From Nitrosomonas oligotropha (GTDB lineage Bacteria; Pseudomonadota; Gammaproteobacteria; Burkholderiales; Nitrosomonadaceae): 64,000 bases of DNA. The position numbers were made by a program, and so were the translations under genes. The stretch spans positions 1 to 64,000 of the forward strand of contig NZ_QRBZ01000031.1 in the NCBI RefSeq assembly GCF_009833085.1, given 5' to 3'. The notes under the pieces are model-generated. The model was not told the origin of the DNA. It did no database searches and worked only from the letters and a program-made list of their open reading frames with translations. Of this stretch, positions 54,603 through 62,887 are shown piece after piece; within the stretch, counting starts at the first letter, position 1, and the number at the start of each line of letters is the position of its first letter.

Positions 54603-55552
54603 GGCTGAAACCGTCCATTCTCCTTCAGCGCGCAAAAAAGGAGAAAGGAGATCCAGCGGCTTCCGCTACTGCCGGTTCCGAACGGCGGCGGAACGAGCGG
54701 CGACAGCAGGAGGACAGGCGCAATGTCACGGTTTTGCGCGGACAGGCGCGCTATAACCGGCGGCGGCATGAACGGCGCGATGTGCTCATGCAGCGTGATC
54801 CGGCTTCCGGTTTGTCCATTGAATCAATAGCCGGACGAATGGATGCATCCGGGTCGTCTGCGCAATGGAGTGCTCCCCTTCGTTTATGGATTATTTCCGG
54901 ACGAGAGGATTTAACGAGCCTGTTGCAAAACTACGCGGAGCAAGTGCCCGTTATCAGTGTGCTTCCGTTCAAGCTCGATCAGCTTAAAGATCGCTATGAG
55001 GAATTGGAGGATTCCGGTTCCAATGTAATTCTGATCGATACCGCTTTACCCGAAGCCGTAGTCATCGAGCAGTTGCGCGCCATCAGAAGAAGCCCATCGG
55101 ATGTAAAAATAATCTTGTTGTACGATAACGTTGTGCCTGATCTGGTCCAGGCTATTGTGGAATTTCGCGTATCAGGACTCCTGCTGACCGGCGTCAGCCA
55201 GGAATTTTTTTTGAAGGCGGTGTATGCCGTGCATAGAGGACAGTATTGGTTTCCGCGTCAACTGGTAAGCCGGATACTGAGTTTTTTCAGTAGCCAGCGC
55301 AATCGCTCCACTGGTGTACAGTCAGGCGCTATTGTTTTTACCGAATGCGAACAGAAGGTCATCAATTTGCTGGTTCAAGGGTTAAGCAACAAGCAGATTG
55401 CAATGCGTTTGGCCGTGAGCCCGGAAACCGTCAAGTCGCATCTGAAAGCCATTTTTGCAAAAACCGGGGTCAGTAACCGCAATCAGCTGATCTCTCTGTG
55501 TCTCGCCGGAATGCGCAGCGGTCAGCTGAATCTAGCGAGTAGCGAGGGGTAA
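54593..55552 (+). CDS. LuxR-type response regulator with Arg-rich N-terminus
   Basis: This 319-residue protein has an Arg/Glu-rich N-terminal region (about residues 28-65, with ERRRNERR and RRRHERRD), a receiver-like domain (about 95-215) and a C-terminal LuxR/GerE helix-turn-helix (FTECEQKVINLLVQGLSNKQIAMRLAVSPETVKSHL). In the receiver, an Asp in VILIDTALPE can serve as phosphoacceptor, but the usual N-terminal acidic pair is replaced by SGRED, so phosphorylation is doubtful. No kinase gene adjoins. The N-terminal start lacks a ribosome site; a later ATG at about residue 67 is an alternative. A diguanylate cyclase gene converges on it. Confidence 0.75.
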   Translation: MYLRLKPSILLQRAKKEKGDPAASATAGSERRRNERRQQEDRRNVTVLRGQARYNRRRHERRDVLMQRDPASGLSIESIAGRMDASGSSAQWSAPLRLWIISGREDLTSLLQNYAEQVPVISVLPFKLDQLKDRYEELEDSGSNVILIDTALPEAVVIEQLRAIRRSPSDVKIILLYDNVVPDLVQAIVEFRVSGLLLTGVSQEFFLKAVYAVHRGQYWFPRQLVSRILSFFSSQRNRSTGVQSGAIVFTECEQKVINLLVQGLSNKQIAMRLAVSPETVKSHLKAIFAKTGVSNRNQLISLCLAGMRSGQLNLASSEG

Positions 55553-55578
55553 TCCGCAGGATCCAAGGAGTGTTTCTT

Positions 55579-56793
55579 TCAACGATCCGTTCTGGCAACT
55601 TCAACCCGGTTGCGGCCTTTGTGCTTGGCTTGGTAAAGCGCTTCATCGGCCCGTTGCAGCAGCAAATGTTCATCCAACGATTCTTCACCCGTGGCGATAG
55701 CGACGCCCAGACTGATGGTCGCCGGAATCAATGTCTGGTTGGTGTTGATTTCCTCGCTGGCGATGGCTTTGCGGAATCGTTCCGCGGCTTTTACCGCGCC
55801 TTCCTGACTAAACGGTGAAATGATCGCCAGAAACTCTTCGCCTCCGTAGCGCCCGATGTATTCATGCGAACGGGCCGATTGCGTCAAACGATTGGCGATT
55901 TCGCATAACACCGCGTCACCGGCGGGATGGCCGCAGGTGTCGTTGATGTTCTTGAAGTGATCGATATCGATCATAATCACCGCGATGCCAAACCCGCCGC
56001 GCTTGGCGCGTAGAATCTGCTTGTGCAAGATATCGAAGATGGCGGGGCGGTTGAGCAAGCCGGTTAATGCATCGTGCGTGACGCGCTGCTCCAGTGATTT
56101 CTTCTGTGCGATCAGTTGTTTGTTGAGTTTTATGCCTTTGTACAGCTGCGTTTTCTCGATAATCACGGCCAGTTGGCTGGCGATTTGCAGCGATAAATCC
56201 TTATGCAGGTTTTTATAAGCATTTTTTTTGCGGCAGGAAAAGAAAAGAAAGCCAACTGGTTTGCCGTCTGCAATCAAAGGACAAATCAGGCAAGAGCGGA
56301 TACCTTCCTTAAAAATGGCTTGCGCCAGCCTGGATTCCGCATACATTTGCAAATGCGTGTTTAGATCATCGATGATCAGCATTTCATTGAGATCGATGAG
56401 GGTATGTAAGCTGCGATCCGTCATGGGAATGGATAAACCGGGGATTAATTCCGGCCTGTCATAGTTTGCACGCGACCAATGCAGTTTCAGTTTGTTTCGA
56501 TCACTCTCCAATAAAGCCAGGCTGATCCGGTCGTAAGGCAAATGCTCCTGGAAAGATTCATAAATATGATTCAGCACATCGATCAACTGTAAATTGAGGT
56601 TGCACTCAACCATGATTTTGTACAGCGACTGACTTCTTTCCGATTGTTTTTGCAGGTAAGCGGATAACTCTTTGAGCGATTTGCCCAGGTTGCCGATATC
56701 GTCGTCCCCGGTGGGAATATCCGGTGCGAAATCACCACGCGCCATTGCTTCAGCCGCTTTACGCAAAGCCAGGATCCGGTCATTTTTTTTCAT
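55579..56793 (-). CDS. GAF-GGDEF diguanylate cyclase
   Basis: This 404-residue soluble protein has a HAMP-like helical start (LRKAAEAMARGDFAPDI), a GAF domain (about 65-215) and a GGDEF domain (about 235-404). The active site reads RYGGEEF, and MIDIDHFKNIND supplies the metal-binding Asp, so it should make c-di-GMP. The position of the inhibitory I-site five residues before GG reads RSHE rather than RxxD, so product inhibition through that site is not expected. No membrane segment is present. It converges with the LuxR-type gene and points away from the PTS genes. Confidence 0.9.
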   Translation of the reverse strand: MKKNDRILALRKAAEAMARGDFAPDIPTGDDDIGNLGKSLKELSAYLQKQSERSQSLYKIMVECNLNLQLIDVLNHIYESFQEHLPYDRISLALLESDRNKLKLHWSRANYDRPELIPGLSIPMTDRSLHTLIDLNEMLIIDDLNTHLQMYAESRLAQAIFKEGIRSCLICPLIADGKPVGFLFFSCRKKNAYKNLHKDLSLQIASQLAVIIEKTQLYKGIKLNKQLIAQKKSLEQRVTHDALTGLLNRPAIFDILHKQILRAKRGGFGIAVIMIDIDHFKNINDTCGHPAGDAVLCEIANRLTQSARSHEYIGRYGGEEFLAIISPFSQEGAVKAAERFRKAIASEEINTNQTLIPATISLGVAIATGEESLDEHLLLQRADEALYQAKHKGRNRVEVARTDR

Positions 56794-57077
56794 CTTTTCA
56801 CCAATCCGTTCAAATAGTGACGTGCTTCAGCTCAAACTGTGCATTTATCCGTTCATGTCAATTCTTGCATCAGGGGCTTTGATGTAATTTACAGCGTATT
56901 AATTCACAGGAAAAGATATTACGTAAATAAATATAGCGTATTAAGCCATCGAACGGTTAGATATCATCGGCGGTAAATATTTTCATGATCATTCCGGTAA
57001 CACGGCATATTAAGGCACTGTCAATGCTAAAATCCGGAATAACTCTGATTAAACCGGATAACAACATAACAAACAGA

Positions 57078-57482
57078 ATGATCGGGATTTTAGTTCTTAC
57101 ACATGAAGATTTAGGCGAACATTTGATCCGCTGCGCGAGCCACGTCGTCGGCATGAAGCCGCCGCAATTGATGCATCTGGGTGTTTTTATTCAGGATGAT
57201 CCCGATGCGGTGTTAATCAAGGCGAGTGAATTGATTCGGCAACTGGATAGCGGCGATGGTGTTTTGATATTGAACGATATGTTTGGCGCGACGCCCTGTA
57301 ATATTGCCAGCCGGTTGGTGCAATCCGGCAAAGTGGCCTGTCTGTCGGGCGTCAACTTGCCGATGCTGGTGCGGGTGTTGACTTACCGGCATGAGCCGTT
57401 ACCGGCCGTGATCGAAAAAGGCTTGAACGGCGGTCAACGCGGTGTGATACAAATTGATGCGGAACCTTGTCATGCAAATTAA
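57078..57482 (+). CDS. PTS EIIA component, mannose family
   Basis: This 134-residue protein has the EIIA-Man fold pattern, with phosphorylation site H9 in ILVLTHEDLGEHL and GVLILNDMFGATPCNIASRL. The frame extends to 56985, but MIGILVLTHE at 57078 is the family start. No EIIB or EIIC follows, so it is a regulatory PTS as in other betaproteobacteria. Its end overlaps ptsH by 11 bases. Confidence 0.9.
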   Translation: MIGILVLTHEDLGEHLIRCASHVVGMKPPQLMHLGVFIQDDPDAVLIKASELIRQLDSGDGVLILNDMFGATPCNIASRLVQSGKVACLSGVNLPMLVRVLTYRHEPLPAVIEKGLNGGQRGVIQIDAEPCHAN

Positions 57483-57741
57483 AGAAGTCGAAATTATCAA
57501 TAAACTCGGATTGCACGCGCGCGCTTCCGCCAAACTGACCAAGCTGGCCAGCCAATTCAAGTGCGAAGTCTGGGCGACGCGCAATAACCGCCGCGTGAAT
57601 GCGAAAAGCATCATGGGGGTCATGACGCTCGCGGCCAATAAAGGCTCGCGCATTCAGCTGGAAACTAACGGCGATGACGAAGTGGAAGCGATGACAGCGC
57701 TGGTTGCGTTGGTTGAAGATTATTTTGGCGAGGGCGAATGA
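57472..57741 (+). CDS. ptsH: PTS phosphocarrier protein HPr
   Basis: This 89-residue protein has the EI phosphorylation site H15 in KLGLHARASAK and Ser46 in AKSIMGVM, the residue used by HPr kinase in organisms that have one. The start at 57472 is chosen for length; the frame opens at 57454. It overlaps EIIA upstream and ptsI by four bases. Confidence 0.95.
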   Translation: MQIKEVEIINKLGLHARASAKLTKLASQFKCEVWATRNNRRVNAKSIMGVMTLAANKGSRIQLETNGDDEVEAMTALVALVEDYFGEGE

Positions 57742-59465
57742 GCTTTATATTGCAGGGTTCGGGCGTATCGGAAGGCATTGCCATCGGGCACGCGCATCTG
57801 GCTGCTCCGGCTGCGTTGGAGGTGATGCATTACCTGATTCCCAAGCATCAGGTGGACAAGGAAATTGCCCGGCTGGATAGCGCTTTTGCGGTAGTGCGCA
57901 AGGAGTTTGAGGCGCTGCAGAAATCGGTTGCCGACGGACATGCGCGCGCTGAGTTCAGTGCATTTCTGGATCTGCATTTGATGATTCTGGACGATCCGAC
58001 CTTATCGGACGCCACCCGCAACATGATTACACACACGCTGTGCAACGCGGAATGGGCGCTGACGCAGCAGATGCAGGTGCTATTGGAGCAGTTCGAAGAA
58101 ATCGAAGATACCTATTTGCGTGAACGCAAGGCCGATGTCGTTCAAGTGGTCGAACGTGTGCTCAAGGCGATGCTAGGGCATCCCGGTTATTTGCCGGTGG
58201 CGTCACGCTTGACCGGCGACAGCATTCTGGTGGCGCATGATCTGAGTCCCGCCGATGTGATGCAATATAAGCAGCACCAGTTCACCGCATTCCTGACCGA
58301 CTTGGGCAGCCAGACATCGCATACCGCGATTGTTGCGCGCAGTCTCAATATTCCTTCGATCGTGGCATTGCATCACGCGCATCAGCTGATTCAGGAAAAC
58401 GACTGCCTGATTGTCGACGGCACGCAAGGCATTGTTATCGTCAATCCGGATAAATGCGTGCTGGATGAATACCGCTTGCGGCAGAGCCAGCTCGAGCTGG
58501 AAAGAAAGAAACTGCAACGTATCAAGAGTATTGCGGCGATGACGCTGGATGGCACGCTGATCGATTTGTACGCCAATATCGAACTGCCGGAAGATATCGC
58601 GCAGGTTAAAGAAAGTGGGGCCACCGGCATCGGTCTGTTCCGCAGCGAATTTCTGTTTCTGAACCGCGACGATTTGCCCGGCGAGGATGAACAATTTGAA
58701 GCGTACCGCACCGTTGCGGTCAAAATGCACAAACAGCCGGTGACCATCCGTACGTTTGATCTGGGTGCGGATAAAAATCTCAAAGGCAGCGAGCAAGTGG
58801 CGGCTAATCCGGCGCTGGGTTTGCGCGCGATCCGCTTGAGTCTGGCCGAGCCGAAAATGTTTCACACGCAGTTGCGCGCCATTTTGCGCGCTTCCAAGTA
58901 CGGCGATGTGCGTATCCTGGTGCCGATGCTGTCCAATATCGCGGAAATCGATCAAACCCTGGTTCATATCGAGTATGCGAAACAGGCATTGCGCGATGAC
59001 AAAATTGATTTCGACGAGCACATCAAAGTCGGCGGTATGATCGAGATTCCGGCCGCTGCGCTGAGCCTGGATATTTTCATGCGCAAACTGGATTTTCTGT
59101 CGATTGGCACCAACGATCTGATTCAATACACCCTGGCGGTCGACCGCATCGACGATACCGTGGCGCATCTGTACGATCCCTTCCATCCGGCGATATTGTG
59201 GCTGGTTTCGCATGTCATTCAAAGCGCCAATCGCGCCAAAGTGCCGGTATCGATTTGCGGGGAAATGGCGGGTGACAAGCAGTTCACGCGGCTGCTGCTG
59301 GGCCTGGGGTTGCAACAGTTTTCCATGTATCCGGCGCAATTGCTGACGGTGAAAAACCAGATCTTGAAGAGCAATTTGCCTGATATCATTCCGTTAGCGC
59401 AAAAAATCATCAAAGCCGATCAACCGGAAAAGATCGCCGCATTGATAGCTAAGTTGAATGATTAA
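57738..59465 (+). CDS. ptsI: PTS enzyme I, phosphoenolpyruvate-protein phosphotransferase
   Basis: This 575-residue enzyme transfers phosphate from PEP to HPr. The active-site H195 lies in GSQTSHTAIVARSL, and the PEP-binding barrel includes GIGLFRSEFLFLNR, KVPVSICGEMAGD and SIGTNDLIQYTL. Length is standard. With EIIA and HPr it makes a phosphorelay without sugar uptake, likely linking PEP level to regulation. Confidence 0.96.
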   Translation: MSFILQGSGVSEGIAIGHAHLAAPAALEVMHYLIPKHQVDKEIARLDSAFAVVRKEFEALQKSVADGHARAEFSAFLDLHLMILDDPTLSDATRNMITHTLCNAEWALTQQMQVLLEQFEEIEDTYLRERKADVVQVVERVLKAMLGHPGYLPVASRLTGDSILVAHDLSPADVMQYKQHQFTAFLTDLGSQTSHTAIVARSLNIPSIVALHHAHQLIQENDCLIVDGTQGIVIVNPDKCVLDEYRLRQSQLELERKKLQRIKSIAAMTLDGTLIDLYANIELPEDIAQVKESGATGIGLFRSEFLFLNRDDLPGEDEQFEAYRTVAVKMHKQPVTIRTFDLGADKNLKGSEQVAANPALGLRAIRLSLAEPKMFHTQLRAILRASKYGDVRILVPMLSNIAEIDQTLVHIEYAKQALRDDKIDFDEHIKVGGMIEIPAAALSLDIFMRKLDFLSIGTNDLIQYTLAVDRIDDTVAHLYDPFHPAILWLVSHVIQSANRAKVPVSICGEMAGDKQFTRLLLGLGLQQFSMYPAQLLTVKNQILKSNLPDIIPLAQKIIKADQPEKIAALIAKLND

Positions 59466-59522
59466 AACGCGCTGCCGGGTTGAATCATGGTTTTCCCTAG
59501 TGTGTGCCTCTTTTTTTGGCGA

Positions 59523-59528
59523 TATAAT
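59523..59528 (+). promoter_or_regulatory. -10 element of the metX promoter
   Basis: A perfect TATAAT lies 51 bases before the metX ATG. The region 17 bases upstream has no good -35, so an activator may be needed. It rules out the in-frame TTG at 59531 as the start. Confidence 0.5.
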
Positions 59529-59578
59529 GGTTGCCTGATATTCAGCCGTTTCTTCGGGATTTTCCTAAGCTACTATAC

Positions 59579-60706
59579 ATGCAAGAATCAAAATCAGTCG
59601 GTGTGGTAACACCGCAGTACGTGCAAATCGACAAGCCGTTGCAGTTGAAAAGCGGATTGTCGCTGGAAAGCTATCACTTGGTGTACGAGACCTACGGGCA
59701 GTTGAATGCCGCGCGCTCCAATGCAATCTTGATTTGTCACGCGCTTTCCGGCAACCATCATGTGGCCGGTGTGTATGCCGGGAATGAAAAGAGCGCTGGC
59801 TGGTGGGACAACATGGTGGGTCCCGGTAAGCCGATCGATACCAACCGTTTTTTTGTCATCGGTGTCAATAATTTGGGCGGCTGTCACGGCTCCACCGGCC
59901 CGGCCAGTATCGATCCGCGCACCGGCAAACAGTACGGCGCGAGTTTTCCGGTGGTGACGGTGGAAGATTGGGTCGAGGCGCAAGCGCAGTTGGCTGAGCA
60001 TTTGGGCATCGAGCAATTTGCCGCCATTATTGGCGGCAGCTTGGGCGGTATGCAGGCGATGCAGTGGACGCTCGACTATCCGGAGAGAGTACGCCATGCG
60101 TTGGTGATCGCAGCCGCGCCAAAATTAACCGCGCAGAATATCGCGTTTAACGATGTGGCCCGCCAGGCAATCATGACCGACCAGGAATTTTACGGCGGTA
60201 ATTTTTATGCCTACGACACTTTGCCGCGCCGTGGTTTGCGGCTGGCGCGCATGCTGGGGCATATCACCTATCTGTCCGACGATTCGATGGCGGCGAAATT
60301 TGGCCGCAGTTTGCGCAAGGATGAGCTTTCTTTCGGCTTCGACGTGGAGTTTGAAATCGAATCGTATTTGCGCTATCAAGGCGACAAATTCGCCGATTTG
60401 TTCGATGCCAACAGCTATCTGCTGATGACCAAGGCGCTCGATTATTTCGATCCCGCTGCGGCGTACGGTGGCGATCTGAGCGCGGCATTCCGCGCGGCCA
60501 AGGCGAATTTCCTGGTGGTTTCGTTTACTTCGGACTGGCGTTTCTCGCCGCAGCGTTCCCAGGAAATCGTCAAAGCGCTGTTGGATAACGAACTGAACGT
60601 CAGTTACGCGGAAATCAGCTCCAGCCATGGGCACGACTCGTTTCTGATGGAACCGTCCTGTTATCACCAGCTGGTACGGGCGTACATGGACAATATTTCG
60701 ATCTAA
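59579..60706 (+). CDS. metX: Homoserine O-acyltransferase MetX
   Basis: This 375-residue alpha/beta-hydrolase enzyme starts [13 protein letters not shown]. It has [11 protein letters not shown], the nucleophile elbow [12 protein letters not shown], and the Asp/His end (TSDWRFSP and SSHGHDSFL). MetX acylates homoserine in methionine synthesis; many proteobacterial members use succinyl-CoA and work with MetW. metW follows 8 bases after, consistent with this. The choice between acetyl and succinyl cannot be read with certainty. Confidence 0.94.
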   Translation: MQESKSVGVVTPQYVQIDKPLQLKSGLSLESYHLVYETYGQLNAARSNAILICHALSGNHHVAGVYAGNEKSAGWWDNMVGPGKPIDTNRFFVIGVNNLGGCHGSTGPASIDPRTGKQYGASFPVVTVEDWVEAQAQLAEHLGIEQFAAIIGGSLGGMQAMQWTLDYPERVRHALVIAAAPKLTAQNIAFNDVARQAIMTDQEFYGGNFYAYDTLPRRGLRLARMLGHITYLSDDSMAAKFGRSLRKDELSFGFDVEFEIESYLRYQGDKFADLFDANSYLLMTKALDYFDPAAAYGGDLSAAFRAAKANFLVVSFTSDWRFSPQRSQEIVKALLDNELNVSYAEISSSHGHDSFLMEPSCYHQLVRAYMDNISI

Positions 60707-60714
60707 GTAAAATC

Positions 60715-61332
60715 ATGACTGATACTCCAGCACCTTCCACCCTTGCATTACGTCCGGACTTTGCCGCCATTGCCGAATGGATCAAACCCGGTGCGAAAAT
60801 ACTCGATTTGGGTTGCGGCGACGGTTCGTTGCTGCGTTATTTGCGCGATACGCGCAATGTGTTCGGTTACGGTGTCGAAATCGACGAGGCCAATCTGCTG
60901 AAATGTTTCCGCAACGGCATCAATGTGATCCAGAATGATCTGGAAGCGGGATTGTCGAGCTTTGCGTCGGACTCGTTCGATTATGTGATTTTGTCGCAAA
61001 CCTTGCAGGCGATGCGGCATACCGAGGGCATCATTCAGGAAATGTTGCGTGTCGGTAAGGAAGGCATCGTTTCGTTTCCCAATTTCGGCAACTGGAAAAA
61101 CCGCATGCAGGTGATTTCCGGCCGGATGCCGGTGTCGGAGACACTGCCATACCGCTGGTACAACACGCCCAATATCCATCTCTGCACGCTGGGCGATTTT
61201 GAAGAACTGTGCCAGCAATGCAACGCAAGCATTCTGGAGCGCAAAGTGATGAGCAATCATTACCGTCCGGTTAATTTTCTGCCGAATCTGCGCGGCATGC
61301 TGGCGTTTTACCGCTTTGAACGGCGGACGTGA
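60715..61332 (+). CDS. metW: Methionine biosynthesis protein MetW
   Basis: This 205-residue protein has a SAM-methyltransferase-like fold (AKILDLGCGDGSLLRYL) and the conserved SFPNFGNWKNRMQ segment. MetW is required for activity of certain MetX proteins. It is coupled to metX and meets the DUF455 gene tail to tail. Confidence 0.93.
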   Translation: MTDTPAPSTLALRPDFAAIAEWIKPGAKILDLGCGDGSLLRYLRDTRNVFGYGVEIDEANLLKCFRNGINVIQNDLEAGLSSFASDSFDYVILSQTLQAMRHTEGIIQEMLRVGKEGIVSFPNFGNWKNRMQVISGRMPVSETLPYRWYNTPNIHLCTLGDFEELCQQCNASILERKVMSNHYRPVNFLPNLRGMLAFYRFERRT

Positions 61333-61368
61333 TTTCTGGCCGCTGAGCAACTCGGCAACAACTGTAAT

Positions 61369-62199
61369 TCACCGCGCCGTATTTCCACCCTGCGCTTTAG
61401 CGCTTCCCATCTGTTCCAACGCTTTGAGTTCCGCCACGGAAAAGCCCGCCTGCTGTCTTGCTTCGTAGTGGAACGGGCCCAATACTTGTCCGCTAAAGTA
61501 TTGTCCGACTAATGTATGAAATGTCTGCTCCGGATCGAGTCCGCGTTGCCGGCATAAATACTGAAACCAATGCGATCCGATGGCGACATGTCCGATTTCG
61601 TCGCGCCAGATAATCTCCAGCACCGCTACAGTCTTCTCATCGCCCGCCTGACGCAGCCGCTGGATCATGCCGGGCGTTACGTCCAATCCCCTGGCTTCCA
61701 ATACGCGCGGCACCAGCGCCATACGCACCAGCGGATCGAATGCCGTGCGCGTGGCCATGCCCCACAAGCCGTTATGCGCAGGAAAATCGCCGTAATCGCT
61801 GCCGAGTTCGTTCAGGCGTTGGCGTAGCAATTGGAAGTGATACGCTTCCTCAACCGCTACCGTTATCCAATCGCTGTAAAACGCTTGCGGCAGATCGTGG
61901 AAACGATACACCGCATCCCACGCCAAATTGACGGCGTTGAACTCGATGTGCGTGATCGCATGAATCAAAGCCGCTAACCCTTCTTTTGTATTTAAACGGC
62001 GTTTCGGCACATCAACCGGCGCGACCAGCGCAGGCTTCATCGGGCGACCGGGTTCTTCAACCGGTTCAGGCTTACCTGGGGATTGCAGGGATAACAGGCC
62101 ATCACGCCATGCCTGCGCGGTTTGCCGGGTCAAATGCAGTTTTGCTTCGATTTCACCGGCTGCAAGGCAGCGGGCTGCGGCATCAAACAAGGATTCCAT
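61369..62199 (-). CDS. DUF455 ferritin-like protein
   Basis: This 276-residue protein has the ferritin-like helical pattern with metal-ligand motifs: AITHIEFNAVNLAWDAVYRF, VEEAYHFQLL and IWRDEIGHVAIG (Glu and His in E-x-x-H arrangements). Members of DUF455 (including MiaE-related proteins) are di-iron oxygenase candidates. The substrate is unknown. Confidence 0.85.
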   Translation of the reverse strand: MESLFDAAARCLAAGEIEAKLHLTRQTAQAWRDGLLSLQSPGKPEPVEEPGRPMKPALVAPVDVPKRRLNTKEGLAALIHAITHIEFNAVNLAWDAVYRFHDLPQAFYSDWITVAVEEAYHFQLLRQRLNELGSDYGDFPAHNGLWGMATRTAFDPLVRMALVPRVLEARGLDVTPGMIQRLRQAGDEKTVAVLEIIWRDEIGHVAIGSHWFQYLCRQRGLDPEQTFHTLVGQYFSGQVLGPFHYEARQQAGFSVAELKALEQMGSAKAQGGNTAR

Positions 62200-62361
62200 A
62201 ACTCAGACAGACCCAATAATTCAATCACGCTATTCTCCCGTGTTTTGAGCGGAATGACCAATCCGGCGATGCGGAATTGGCGGTGAAAAAGAAATTCTGG
62301 TTCAAACCGAAAGATCGCTGTATTCTTGGATGACAGAAATTTTCTTTAATCATTATCTCCG

Positions 62362-62802
62362 TTGAGCGACCTCACTGCTATGGCTGATATACCGGGCGAT
62401 CCATCACTTCAAGTTCATTTGCCGGAAGGGCAGCCGGTATTGCGCATGGTGCCGATGCCAGCGAATACCAATTATGCCGGCGATATTTTCGGCGGCTGGA
62501 TCATGTCGCAAGTCGATATGGCCGGCAGCATTCCGGCGATCCGCCGCGCGCGCGGACGGGTTGCGACCATCGCGGTCAATTCCTTCGTATTCAAACATCC
62601 GGTGTTTGTCGGCGATCTCGTCAGTTTTTATGCCGATATCGTCAAGATAGGGCGCACCTCGATTACCGTCGACGTGACCGTCTATGCGCAACGCGGCGTG
62701 CGCGAAGGCGGCGAGGAAATCTGCATCAAAGTGACCGAAGCGGTGTTGACGTATGTTGCGATCGACAACAACCGCAAGCCAAGAGCGGTGCCGCAGGATT
62801 AA
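62362..62802 (+). CDS. yciA: Acyl-CoA thioesterase, YciA type
   Basis: This 146-residue hot-dog-fold enzyme has NYAGDIFGGWIMSQVDMAGSI with the catalytic Asp, followed by VAVNSFVFKHPVFVGDLVSFYADI. YciA cleaves a range of acyl-CoAs. The start may be TTG at 62362 or the ATG at 62380 (MADIPGDP); neither has a clear ribosome site. Confidence 0.9.
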   Translation: MSDLTAMADIPGDPSLQVHLPEGQPVLRMVPMPANTNYAGDIFGGWIMSQVDMAGSIPAIRRARGRVATIAVNSFVFKHPVFVGDLVSFYADIVKIGRTSITVDVTVYAQRGVREGGEEICIKVTEAVLTYVAIDNNRKPRAVPQD

Positions 62803-62887
62803 CGTTGTTGCGTTGAAACCCGGCGGTGCTGCACTGCTTTAAGGTGTTAGCCCCGATCGATAAAAGTATGCTTTCCCGTTTGCATGT

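Noticed and set aside
54638-54655. Strong Shine-Dalgarno-like run in the LuxR-type gene
   Set aside because: AAGGAGAAAGGAGATCC has no ATG, GTG or TTG at usable distance, so it does not define a start.
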